Below the pieces are notes generated by a model. It ran no database searches. It saw nothing but the letters and a program-made list of their open reading frames with translations, and was not told the DNA's origin. The position numbers and the translations under genes were made by a program. Shown one piece after another: positions 55,191 through 63,450 of a stretch of 64,000 bases of DNA (its first letter is position 1; every line of letters starts with the position of its first letter). Source of the DNA: Halostagnicola sp. A-GB9-2 (GTDB taxonomy: Archaea; Halobacteriota; Halobacteria; Halobacteriales; Natrialbaceae); the NCBI RefSeq assembly GCF_030068615.1, contig NZ_JASJOC010000001.1, positions 248,001 through 312,000 on the forward strand, written 5' to 3'.

Positions 55191-55994
55191 TTAGTTCTCG
55201 AAAGCGTTCTCACCCGACAGTACGAGCATTGAGAACGATCCGTTGGAAGTAATTTCGACGCGTCTGTCCGCGGAAATCGTCTCGAGCGTTCGGCCGTCGA
55301 CCGACACAGCAACAGCGTCCTCGTTTCGTTCGATCGAGAGCGACAGACGCTCGTCCGGAAGAACCCACCGATCAGTGTGGGTGTCGAAGGGGGCGATCGG
55401 TGCCGCCACTATCGCGTCGACCGCCGAGGAGAGTATTGGTCCGTCGACGGCGTTCGCATAGCCGTGACTGCCAGCGGCTGTTGCGACGACGACGCCATCG
55501 GCGCGGAACTGGGCAATCGATTTAGAACGGCTCTCGACGCCGTACTCCGAGATACGGGCCGGTTCGTCGGTCGCTAACGTGACATCGTACAGCGCCCGCT
55601 GGGGGCTTCCGTTCCCGATATTGACATCGAGAACCGGACGCTCGTGCACGAGTGCGTCCCCATCGAGAACGGCTCTGATCGCGTCCGGAAGGGCCGTTCG
55701 AGAGACACTGGCTATTCCCGGGTCACAGTCGACCGGAAGAATTGGCCCCTCGGAAAAATCGGTCGCCTGTATCAGTTCGAACAGCGAATCGTCTCCCAGC
55801 GTGACGACGAACGACGGGGTCGCCGCACGGACCGTTTCGACCGAGCCAGTAACGACCGATCCGTCGTATTCGGTGAGGAGATCCCCGAGGTCGTCCGGGA
55901 CTCGAGTTTCTCGTTGCCCGCCCGACGAATCCGCGTCGGTGTCGACGACGCCGACAACCGGCTCGCTGCCCGCAGTCCATGCGACGGAGTCCAT
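55191..55994 (-). CDS. NAD kinase-like protein with degenerate GGDGT motif
   Basis: The start is the ATG giving MDSVAWTAGSEPVVGVVDTD. The C-terminal part matches NAD kinases: VVATAAGSHGYANAVDGPIL (the conserved GS-Y loop) and IVAAPIAPFDTH. The N-terminal part is shorter, and the position of the GGDGT ATP-binding motif reads VVTLGDDSLFELIQ, lacking two of the glycines. The 267-residue protein may be a non-catalytic or altered family member. It is downstream of and co-oriented with the M28 peptidase gene. Confidence 0.7.
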   Translation of the reverse strand: MDSVAWTAGSEPVVGVVDTDADSSGGQRETRVPDDLGDLLTEYDGSVVTGSVETVRAATPSFVVTLGDDSLFELIQATDFSEGPILPVDCDPGIASVSRTALPDAIRAVLDGDALVHERPVLDVNIGNGSPQRALYDVTLATDEPARISEYGVESRSKSIAQFRADGVVVATAAGSHGYANAVDGPILSSAVDAIVAAPIAPFDTHTDRWVLPDERLSLSIERNEDAVAVSVDGRTLETISADRRVEITSNGSFSMLVLSGENAFEN

Positions 55995-56047
55995 GCGATC
56001 CAATTCCGGGGGCCCGACCAAAAACGTGCGGATGTGGATCCGATTCC

Positions 56048-57358
56048 TTACGTGTTGTAGGGCCAGTCGCCCGTGATCTGCATCCCCTTGGCCAGGTTCT
56101 GTTCCTCGAGGTCGTCGGCCATCGCTTCGGGGGTTCTGTGATCGACCGTCACGTCGTCGCTCGCGAGGTGAACGACGAGATCGGTCAACAACACGGCCTG
56201 CTCGCGAAGATTGCGTTTCTCGAGTTTCTCGAGCGTGTCGGCGAAGGTGTGGCCCCATCCCCGGCCGACATCGTCGGACGTGCTCTTGACGTGATACCCG
56301 GGAACGCCCCACTGGACAAACGGCCAGTGATCGCTGTGCGGGCCGAGGTCTGGATTCGTCTCGATGGGATGATCATACCGACTCGAAATCGCCTCCACCG
56401 CTGACTCGAGGCCCGAAAAGCCGTGGGTCGTCAGCGAGAGGGTCCGATCCCCGACGACGCCGTCGTTGTTGACGATCGCGACGATATCGTCGTGATCCGC
56501 CTGCTCGGCGTGATATTCCGAACCGACCAGCCCAACCTCCTCCGCGCCGTAGGCGACGAACTCGACGCGCGTCTCGAGGTCGGCTTCGCGTTTGGCGAGG
56601 GCGGCCGCGAGTTCGACTACCATCGCGGTGCCAGCGCCGTTGTCCAGCGCGCCCTCGGCGATATCGTGGGCGTCGACGTGGCTCGTCACGAGCACGCGGT
56701 CGTCGGTTTCTGGACCCAACTCGGCGTGGACGTTCTGGCTCGTCGCCTCGTCGATTTCGGCTTCGACGCTGACCTCGATTTCGTCGCCGTCGAATCGGCG
56801 AGCGAGACGCGCGCCGACTTCGCTCGAGACGCCGACAGCAGGGATCTCACCGATCGGATCCTCCGGCGTCCCGACGCTTCCGGTCGGCGGCAGACAGCCC
56901 TCAACGTGGTTACGGTAGACGAATCCGACGGCCCCGTTGTCGACCGCATGATAGTATTTCTCTCGCCGATGGACGTACCGTTCGTAGTGGTCCGGGATGT
57001 CGCTCCTGACCATGACGACCGTCCCCTCGAGATCCGCGTCCGAGAACGATTCTGGCAGCCCGTACTCGAGGTCGACCAGTTCGGCGGAGACGGTCTCGGA
57101 CGGACTTCGTGGCAGCGCAATCGACGACTGCTCGAGACCGTCTGCAGTGATCGAACTCTCGTCTCGAGTCCACCCCTGAATGTCAAACTCCTCGAGACGC
57201 GCGTTTCGTGCTCCAGCCGCCGAGAGCGCATCGCGAGTCAACTCCGCGCTCTCGCGCTCCCCGTCGCTTCCTGCCATTCGGTTCCCGATATCGACCAGGT
57301 CCTCGAGATGGTCCCAGCCGATGTCGCTCGTGAACGTCTCTCCGATCCACGTACTCAT
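56048..57358 (-). CDS. M28 family zinc aminopeptidase with PA domain
   Basis: The start is the ATG giving MSTWIGETFTSDIGWDHLED; upstream frames are not conserved. Metal ligands are in VTSHVDAHDIAEGALDNGAG (His and Asp), YGAEEVGLVGSEYH (Glu pair) and NNDGVVG (Asp), with the last His in LGPHSDHWPFV. Residues 125-220 look like a PA domain. The 436-residue protein has no signal peptide, so it is probably cytoplasmic. It releases N-terminal amino acids. Confidence 0.9.
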   Translation of the reverse strand: MSTWIGETFTSDIGWDHLEDLVDIGNRMAGSDGERESAELTRDALSAAGARNARLEEFDIQGWTRDESSITADGLEQSSIALPRSPSETVSAELVDLEYGLPESFSDADLEGTVVMVRSDIPDHYERYVHRREKYYHAVDNGAVGFVYRNHVEGCLPPTGSVGTPEDPIGEIPAVGVSSEVGARLARRFDGDEIEVSVEAEIDEATSQNVHAELGPETDDRVLVTSHVDAHDIAEGALDNGAGTAMVVELAAALAKREADLETRVEFVAYGAEEVGLVGSEYHAEQADHDDIVAIVNNDGVVGDRTLSLTTHGFSGLESAVEAISSRYDHPIETNPDLGPHSDHWPFVQWGVPGYHVKSTSDDVGRGWGHTFADTLEKLEKRNLREQAVLLTDLVVHLASDDVTVDHRTPEAMADDLEEQNLAKGMQITGDWPYNT

Positions 57359-57502
57359 GGGGCTACGTACGCACTCGAGGGCGTAATCCTTCGGGAAGGC
57401 GAAGCCACCGATAGCGTAACGATCACGAACCAGTGTTAGCAATACGTAACGTCCGAGGGCGGAACTGAATCTTTTTGAGGGCTGTCCGTCTGGGTTGAAC
57501 AT

Positions 57503-58567
57503 ATGCGGAAGACGCTCGCCGAATGGCGGCCCGCGATCGACGAAGCAATCGCCGAGGTGTTACCACGAGAGATCGACGAGGCGTATCTCGAGTCGTATTT
57601 CGGCGAGCCAAGCTTCGAGTATGACCCGGAGGCAATCCAGTGTGCACTTTCGGACCCGCTCTGGGAACTACTCGATAGAGGTGGAAAACGTTGGCGCGCC
57701 GTCCTCTTTTTGGTCTTCATCGATGCGTTCATGAAGGATCCGAAGGACTACCTGCCCTACGCCTGCATTCCGGAAATCCTCCACAACGGAACGATCATCG
57801 TCGACGACGTCGAGGACGAGGCATCGGTTCGCCGCGGTGATCCCGCCTTACACCACATATACGGCCAGGACGTCGCGCTCAACGCGGGCAACGCGATGTA
57901 CTTTCTGCCGCTAAAAATCCTGCAGAACAATCCGGCTAACCTTCCGGCGGACCAACAACTCGCCGCCTACGAGATGCTCACCGCCGAACTCAACCGGACT
58001 CACCTCGGCCAGGGAATGGACATCTGTTGGCATAACGAACGTGAGGTCAACATCACGCGAGAGCAGTACCTCGAGATGTGCGCCTGCAAAACCGGCTGTC
58101 TCGGTCGAATCGTCGCCCGATTGGCCGCAATCTGTACGGACCAACCGGCTGACATCGAAGAGGCGGTCGCCGAGTACGCCGAACTCACCGCCGTCGCCTT
58201 CCAGATCGGCGACGACATCCTCGACGTGGAGAACTCGCTGGGACGCGCGGGTGACTTCGGTAAGGAGTTCGGAAACGACATTCGCGAAGGGAAAAAGACG
58301 CTGCTCGTCCTCCACGCGATCGAGGAAAGCGACACGGCGACCGCCCAGCGACTCGAGGAGATACTCGTTGCCGATGCGAACACCGAAGACGACATTCTCG
58401 AGGCGCTTTCGATCCTCGAGGAAGCTGGAAGTGTCGACTTCGCCCGCAACCGTGCACTGGCGCTCGCCGAGACCGCACGAGGCAGTATCGAGGAACTTGA
58501 GCTCGATCCGGAGCCAAAGCGAAAGCTCCTCGAATTCACCGAGTTCGTCGTCGAACGCGACACCTGA
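57503..58567 (+). CDS. Polyprenyl diphosphate synthase family
   Basis: The 354-residue protein has the first Asp-rich motif in GTIIVDDVEDEASVRRGD (DDxxD), the second in FQIGDDILDVENSLGRAG (DDxxD) and the RGGKRWRAVLF segment with the diphosphate-binding Arg pair. It condenses IPP with allylic diphosphates to make geranylgeranyl or longer chains for archaeal lipids. The chain length cannot be predicted safely from the residues before the first motif. It is convergent with the SDR gene. Confidence 0.92.
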   Translation: MRKTLAEWRPAIDEAIAEVLPREIDEAYLESYFGEPSFEYDPEAIQCALSDPLWELLDRGGKRWRAVLFLVFIDAFMKDPKDYLPYACIPEILHNGTIIVDDVEDEASVRRGDPALHHIYGQDVALNAGNAMYFLPLKILQNNPANLPADQQLAAYEMLTAELNRTHLGQGMDICWHNEREVNITREQYLEMCACKTGCLGRIVARLAAICTDQPADIEEAVAEYAELTAVAFQIGDDILDVENSLGRAGDFGKEFGNDIREGKKTLLVLHAIEESDTATAQRLEEILVADANTEDDILEALSILEEAGSVDFARNRALALAETARGSIEELELDPEPKRKLLEFTEFVVERDT

Positions 58568-58594
58568 TCGATCGGAGGCGAACGTTCCCTTCGG

Positions 58595-59326
58595 TCAGAA
58601 GCGAACGTCCTGTTCGGTATCGAGCCGGTCGAACTGCCACGGGATTTCGACGAGGTTTTTCGGGGTTCCGGCCAATCCGTCCCGAGTGACGACCTCGAGC
58701 GTTCTATTTCGAGCCTCCGGCGTAAAAGCCGACGAAGCCATGATCTGGGCGACATCTCCTCGCGGAATCGTTCCGTAGAGCGTATCCCCGCCCTCCCCGA
58801 CGAGGACGTCGTTTCGCGGCGGCTCGTTCGTCAACTTTCCGGGCCGAACGATCGTGTATCCGAGCCCCGACTGGCGAATAGCCGACTCCGCATCCTGTTT
58901 TGCGGCCAGCGTTGCCCGGATCGCCAGTCGCCCGAGGCGAGGCATTCGTTTCCGAGAACTTCCGACGCCGATCGCACTCTGGAAGACGAAGTGGGTAACA
59001 TCCGCACCGATTGACGCCGTAACGAGATTGATAACGCCCGTTCGATCGACGAGTTTACCGCCGATAACGTGACGAATACTCGGCGGCGTTCCGACCGCAC
59101 AGCAAACGATGTCACAGTCCTGGACAGCCCGTACCGCGTCCGCCGGTTCGAAGAGATCCGCGACGACGACTTCATCGGCACCGAGTCGCTCAAGTTCGTC
59201 GACGTTCGCGTATGAGCGCGTGGTCGCTCTGATCTGGAGGTCGGTCGGACGGAACACCGAGAGGAGTTCCCGGCCAGTCTCTCCGCTCGCACCTGCGATG
59301 AGTACACGGTCGCCGGTTGATGACAT
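58595..59326 (-). CDS. NAD(P)-binding SDR/NmrA-like oxidoreductase
   Basis: The 243-residue protein begins VLIAGASGETGRELLSVFRP, the GxxGxxG Rossmann motif, and contains DIVCCAVGTPPSIRH, VFQSAIGVGSSRKRMPRLG and YTIVRPGKLTNEPPRNDVLV. It is an atypical short-chain dehydrogenase like those next to haloarchaeal isoprenoid or cofactor genes. The substrate is unknown. Confidence 0.82.
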   Translation of the reverse strand: MSSTGDRVLIAGASGETGRELLSVFRPTDLQIRATTRSYANVDELERLGADEVVVADLFEPADAVRAVQDCDIVCCAVGTPPSIRHVIGGKLVDRTGVINLVTASIGADVTHFVFQSAIGVGSSRKRMPRLGRLAIRATLAAKQDAESAIRQSGLGYTIVRPGKLTNEPPRNDVLVGEGGDTLYGTIPRGDVAQIMASSAFTPEARNRTLEVVTRDGLAGTPKNLVEIPWQFDRLDTEQDVRF

Positions 59327-59400
59327 ACGCTCCGTACCCGCTCGACGAGCATAATCCTGCGCAGCAGTTCGAGATACGGACCGTCGGGAACAATGACCTG

Positions 59401-60207
59401 TTACCCCTCGTCGGGTTGAAGCCGTTCCGTCGTCTCGACGAGCGGATGACGTGCGTAGTCGACCACGTCGATATCCTCGATCCCTTCGAGCTCTTCTTTG
59501 GCCGCCGTCTTCGCCATTCCGAGGTCGATGTTCTGGTCGACGACGATGACGTACGCGTCCATCTCGTCGATCGCCAGGCGATCCGCTGCAAGAACGCGGT
59601 GGTGGCCGTCCGCCAACAGCAACGTCCCGTTGTTGTCGATGACGACGAGCGGTTCGGCCAGCCCGTGCTCAAGTTCATATCGCCTCCCCTCAAGTTCGTC
59701 GGCGTAAACCCGTCCCTGCGTCGGGATCAGATCGTACAGCGGGACCGTTCGCCGCTCCTGGGAGAGCTCTATCTCGTGAATCTGTTCTAAGGTTCTCATC
59801 AGCTTCCCGACCTTTTCGGGGGTCGCTCGTTCGATCTGACTGCGAATCACGTCGGCGTTCGAAATGATGCCGACGAGATTGCCGGCGTCGTCGACGACCG
59901 GGAGCTTCTGAATGCCCGACCGGAGGATGACCCGAGCGGCGTCGGTTACTTTCATCTCGGGGTGTGCGACAAGGAGGTCGGTCGTCATCACCTTGAAGAT
60001 CGGCTCGTCGTTGTCGGCCAGGAGAAGATCGCGCGCACTGACGAACCCTTCGACGCGCCGACGTTCACAGACGGGAAATCCGCTGTGTTCGTCGCTCTCG
60101 GCGATTCGAGATGCAACGTCCAACACGGTTGAATCGGGCGAAACTGTTTCCACTTCCCGTGTCATATACTCTTTGACCGGCGGTTTCCCCTCCGAGACAA
60201 CGTCCAT
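59401..60207 (-). CDS. CBS-pair protein with ParB/SerK-like domain
   Basis: The start is the ATG giving MDVVSEGKPPVKEYMTREVE. Residues 10-130 are two CBS repeats (VSPDSTVLDVASRIAESDEH and VTDAARVILRSGIQKLPVVD). The C-terminal part has the ParB-fold core LYDLIPTQGRVYADELEGRR and LLADGHHRVLAADRLAIDEM, where DGHHR is the motif of archaeal SerK free-serine kinases. It could phosphorylate serine or a related small molecule under adenylate control by the CBS domains. It is not part of a par operon, so plasmid partition is unlikely. Confidence 0.75.
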   Translation of the reverse strand: MDVVSEGKPPVKEYMTREVETVSPDSTVLDVASRIAESDEHSGFPVCERRRVEGFVSARDLLLADNDEPIFKVMTTDLLVAHPEMKVTDAARVILRSGIQKLPVVDDAGNLVGIISNADVIRSQIERATPEKVGKLMRTLEQIHEIELSQERRTVPLYDLIPTQGRVYADELEGRRYELEHGLAEPLVVIDNNGTLLLADGHHRVLAADRLAIDEMDAYVIVVDQNIDLGMAKTAAKEELEGIEDIDVVDYARHPLVETTERLQPDEG

Positions 60208-60318
60208 ACCGATCCGTTCGGCGTCGGGGCGCAAAAGTACTGTCTTCTCGGCGTTCTCGTTACCGCGGACACTTCTCAGCGTTCTCGTTACTGCGGACAC
60301 TCACAGTCGACAAGGAAC

Positions 60319-61818
60319 CTACGCCGATTCGCCGTCGTTTGGTCCGCTCTCGCCCGGCTGGAACAACCATTCGCTCGTCCGGTCGTAGGCCCCGACGGGC
60401 GTCCCCGGCCGCGTCCGGATCGCCTCGAAGAACCGATCCGTGATTACCTCCTCGATGACGCTGAAAATCGAGTTCAGTTCGGCCTCGTCGTCCGCTCCAC
60501 CGAGAATCCCTATCTCGAGTTGCGCGCCCGCCATATCGGCGTGGCCGCCGGCGCTTCCGATCGGGTCGAACGCGTCCCGAAGCGTCTCACCGAGATCGAC
60601 GTTACTCGCTCGAGAGCGGGCAGACAGGAACACCATCTCGTCGCGAAAGCCGAAGACGAGTGTCGTGCTTACGCCCTCCATCGCGAGGAGTTGATCCGCC
60701 GCCTGCGGTAACGCATCGCGGTCGCCGATTCGGCCGACGCCCGCGACGGCCACCGACTCGCGTTGTTCCCGGTTCTTGATCGCCTTGGCGATCACCTCGA
60801 GCGTATCGCCGCCGATCGTCGGCTGTTCGATCTGGGAAATTTTGGTCGTATCCACGACCGGCAACAGCGTCGATGCCGCCTGAAAGTCCATCGCCGATAC
60901 TTCGCGTGTGAAATCGTTCGTATCGATGCGAATGCCGTATAGCAACGCCGTCGCGATTCGCGGGTCGATGTCCAGCCCGAATCGGTCGAGGTATTCGGTG
61001 AGAATCGTACTCGTCGCACCGGCGCTTTCGCGGAGGTCGACGAACTCGCCTGCGACCGGGCCGCGGGGCGGGTGATGGTCAATAACGATATCGACGTGAA
61101 GTTCCTCCGGGAGCTGGTCGTTCACGCCGGGGCGGGCGTGATCGACGAGTGCGAACGCGGAGTAATCCCCGAGCGGGTCGTCCCGTTCGAAGTTCGTCAG
61201 ATCCAAGTCGAGCAGGTTCACCATCGCGCGGTTTTCCTGGTGGGAAATCTCTCCGAAGTAACAGGCGTCAGCCTCGAGTCCGACTAACTCTGCAATGTTC
61301 ACGAGTGCAACCGCGCTCGCAATTGCGTCGGGGTCCGGGTTGTCGTGCATGAAGACGCCGAGGCGCCCGTCGATCTTCGACAGCTGCGATCGAAGATCGA
61401 TCGCGTTCTTGGCGGACGAACTCGCCGACTTGTCGATGATGTCGTCGGCCAGCGCCGCCGCCGGGTCGATGACTCTGTCCGCGCGGGACTCGAAGGCATT
61501 TCGATCGGTTGGGCTCGCGTTTCCGCCGAGATAGGCGACGATTAACGACTCCGGAAACTGGTCGCGGGCTGTCTCGAGTGCGGCTCGGTTGACGTCGGTG
61601 CGGTCGCTCGCGATGAAAATTTCGTCCGGCATCTCGAGTGCAGACAGGACGGAACGGTCGGTCGGATCCTCGTGACGCGCGGGTATACTCTCGTCTCGGA
61701 GCGTTTCGACGAGGTTTGGGGCGTCTGCGATGACAAGCAATCGGTCGTCGTGCTCTGCGAGTCGCTCAACGATAGGCTGGCCGACGGTCCCACAGCCGAG
61801 CACGAGCCGAAAAACCAT
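60319..61818 (-). CDS. DHH family phosphoesterase with N-terminal TrkA-N domain
   Basis: The start is the ATG giving MVFRLVLGCGTVGQPIVERL. Residues 1-140 form a TrkA-N Rossmann domain (VLGCGTVGQPIVERLAEH). The DHH domain follows with MHDNPDPDAIASAVALVNIA, FALVDHARPG and IDHHPPRGPVAGEF as metal ligands, and DHHA1 with SAGGHADMAGAQ. The 499-residue protein probably hydrolyses cyclic dinucleotides or small RNA, as related enzymes do; the exact substrate is unknown. The TrkA-N fusion may make it sense NAD(H). Confidence 0.85.
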   Translation of the reverse strand: MVFRLVLGCGTVGQPIVERLAEHDDRLLVIADAPNLVETLRDESIPARHEDPTDRSVLSALEMPDEIFIASDRTDVNRAALETARDQFPESLIVAYLGGNASPTDRNAFESRADRVIDPAAALADDIIDKSASSSAKNAIDLRSQLSKIDGRLGVFMHDNPDPDAIASAVALVNIAELVGLEADACYFGEISHQENRAMVNLLDLDLTNFERDDPLGDYSAFALVDHARPGVNDQLPEELHVDIVIDHHPPRGPVAGEFVDLRESAGATSTILTEYLDRFGLDIDPRIATALLYGIRIDTNDFTREVSAMDFQAASTLLPVVDTTKISQIEQPTIGGDTLEVIAKAIKNREQRESVAVAGVGRIGDRDALPQAADQLLAMEGVSTTLVFGFRDEMVFLSARSRASNVDLGETLRDAFDPIGSAGGHADMAGAQLEIGILGGADDEAELNSIFSVIEEVITDRFFEAIRTRPGTPVGAYDRTSEWLFQPGESGPNDGESA

Positions 61819-61941
61819 ACCGCGGCTTGCCACTCCGGAAGGTAAAAGCTACCGGGTTTCATACGGCCTGCTATAACTATTTACCGGCGCAGCCGCGAAT
61901 CGTCCCGCGATTGCGCCAGAATTGACTCACGGCGGTCCGTA

Positions 61942-63450
61942 TCAGGCTACGACCGCGGCCGCCGCGTCAACGGCGGCGTCGGCGACCGGACCGAAGCCGG
62001 GTAGAACGACGACCGTCATCACGGCCGCGAAAACGATCGCGGCGTAGAGCCCAACCGGCTGCGAGAGCGATTCTCGCTCGAGGACCGGTTCTTCGATCCA
62101 GAGCGCCTTGACGAGTCGCGAGTAGTAATACAGCGAGAGCGCGCTGTTGATCACGAGCGCCGCGGCGACGAACAGCAGTCCCGCATCGATCGAAGCGGTG
62201 AACAGGAAGTACTTGCTGAAGAACCCGCCAAAGGGCGGGATTCCGGCGAGACTGAACATGAACACCGTCATCGCGACGCAGGCGATCGGCGCTTTCGCCG
62301 AGAGTCCGTTGTAGTCCTCGAAGGTCCGTCCGACGCCCCAGTGTTCGGCCAGGCCGACGAACAGGAACGCGCCCGTGTTCATGAAGCCGTAGACGAACAG
62401 GTGCATCAAGGCCGCACCCATGACGACGTCGTTCGCGCCGGCTCCGAGTCCGGCTAATCCGATCAGTGCGTAGCCGGCGTGACCGACCGAGGAGTACGCG
62501 AGCATCCGCTTGACGTTGGTCTGGGTCGCCGCGGCGAAGTTCCCGATCGTCATCGTCACGATCGCGAGGATAATAAAGGCGACAGTCCAGTCGACGCCGA
62601 TGACCGACGCCGTCGGCTCAAGCGGGAACGCGGTCGTAAACACGCGGAAGGCGATCACGAAGCCGGCGGCCTTGGAGGCCGAGGAGAGAAACGCCGCGAT
62701 CGGTGCTGGTGCTCCCTCGTAGGCTTCAGGTGCCCAGAAGTGGAACGGGACGCTCGCGGTCTTGAACGCGAAGCCGCCGATCAACATCAGGATGCCAAGC
62801 CCCAGAAGCGGCCCGTAGTCGGCGTCGAGGTTCTCCGCAATCGCGTCGAGTTGCATGAAGCCGGTTGCGCCGTAGACGAGGCTGATCCCGTAGACAAAGA
62901 TTGCAGAGGACAGCGCGCCGATCAGGAAGTACTTGAGCCCGCCCTCGATGCTCCCGCGGTTGTCCTTGAGGATCGAAACCAGGGCGTAGGAGGGGAGACT
63001 CGCCAGCTCGAGGGCGATGAAGATCGTGACGAGGCTGTTCGAGGCGGCCATCGTCGCCATCCCCGTCGCGGCGAGCAACGTGAGCGTGTAGTACTCGGCC
63101 TGGTAGGTGTGGCCCTTCATGTAGTCGTAGCTCGCGATCGACACCAGCGAGGTGACGACCGTGACGACGACGATGAAAAACAGCGCGAGCTGATCGACCA
63201 CGAGTTGGCCATCGAAGAGCGAAATCGCTCCGAAGCCGCCGTCGGCCTGGGGCGTTCCGACGCCCGCGAGCAAGAACCAGACGGCGACGGCGAGTGCGGC
63301 GAGCGAGCCCGCGGTCGTCGTTCCGGCGAGGAACGCGCGGTTCGTCGTTCGCGGATTGATGCTATCGAAGACGAAAAGCACCATGGCCGAAAGCACCAGG
63401 ATGTATACCGGTGCCAACGCGGCCCACTCGGACAGTTCGATCGGGAACAT
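61942..63450 (-). CDS. nuoN: NADH-quinone oxidoreductase subunit N
   Basis: The 502-residue polytopic protein has about 14 helices with the proton-channel Lys/Glu pattern: TIFIALELASLPSYALVSIL (Glu), GALSSAIFVYGISLVYGATG, SVPFHFWAPEAYEGAPAPIA (Lys-containing loop nearby) and TQTNVKRMLAYSSVGHAGYA with the conserved Lys. Its start overlaps the nuoM stop (TAATG). It is a proton-pumping membrane subunit of complex I, normally the last gene of the nuo operon. Confidence 0.95.
   Translation of the reverse strand: MFPIELSEWAALAPVYILVLSAMVLFVFDSINPRTTNRAFLAGTTTAGSLAALAVAVWFLLAGVGTPQADGGFGAISLFDGQLVVDQLALFFIVVVTVVTSLVSIASYDYMKGHTYQAEYYTLTLLAATGMATMAASNSLVTIFIALELASLPSYALVSILKDNRGSIEGGLKYFLIGALSSAIFVYGISLVYGATGFMQLDAIAENLDADYGPLLGLGILMLIGGFAFKTASVPFHFWAPEAYEGAPAPIAAFLSSASKAAGFVIAFRVFTTAFPLEPTASVIGVDWTVAFIILAIVTMTIGNFAAATQTNVKRMLAYSSVGHAGYALIGLAGLGAGANDVVMGAALMHLFVYGFMNTGAFLFVGLAEHWGVGRTFEDYNGLSAKAPIACVAMTVFMFSLAGIPPFGGFFSKYFLFTASIDAGLLFVAAALVINSALSLYYYSRLVKALWIEEPVLERESLSQPVGLYAAIVFAAVMTVVVLPGFGPVADAAVDAAAAVVA

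Noticed and set aside
59401-60207. ParB-like domain as evidence for a chromosome or plasmid partition locus
   Set aside because: No ParA gene, no parS-like repeats and the DGHHR motif fits the SerK branch; an origin or plasmid boundary is not supported.
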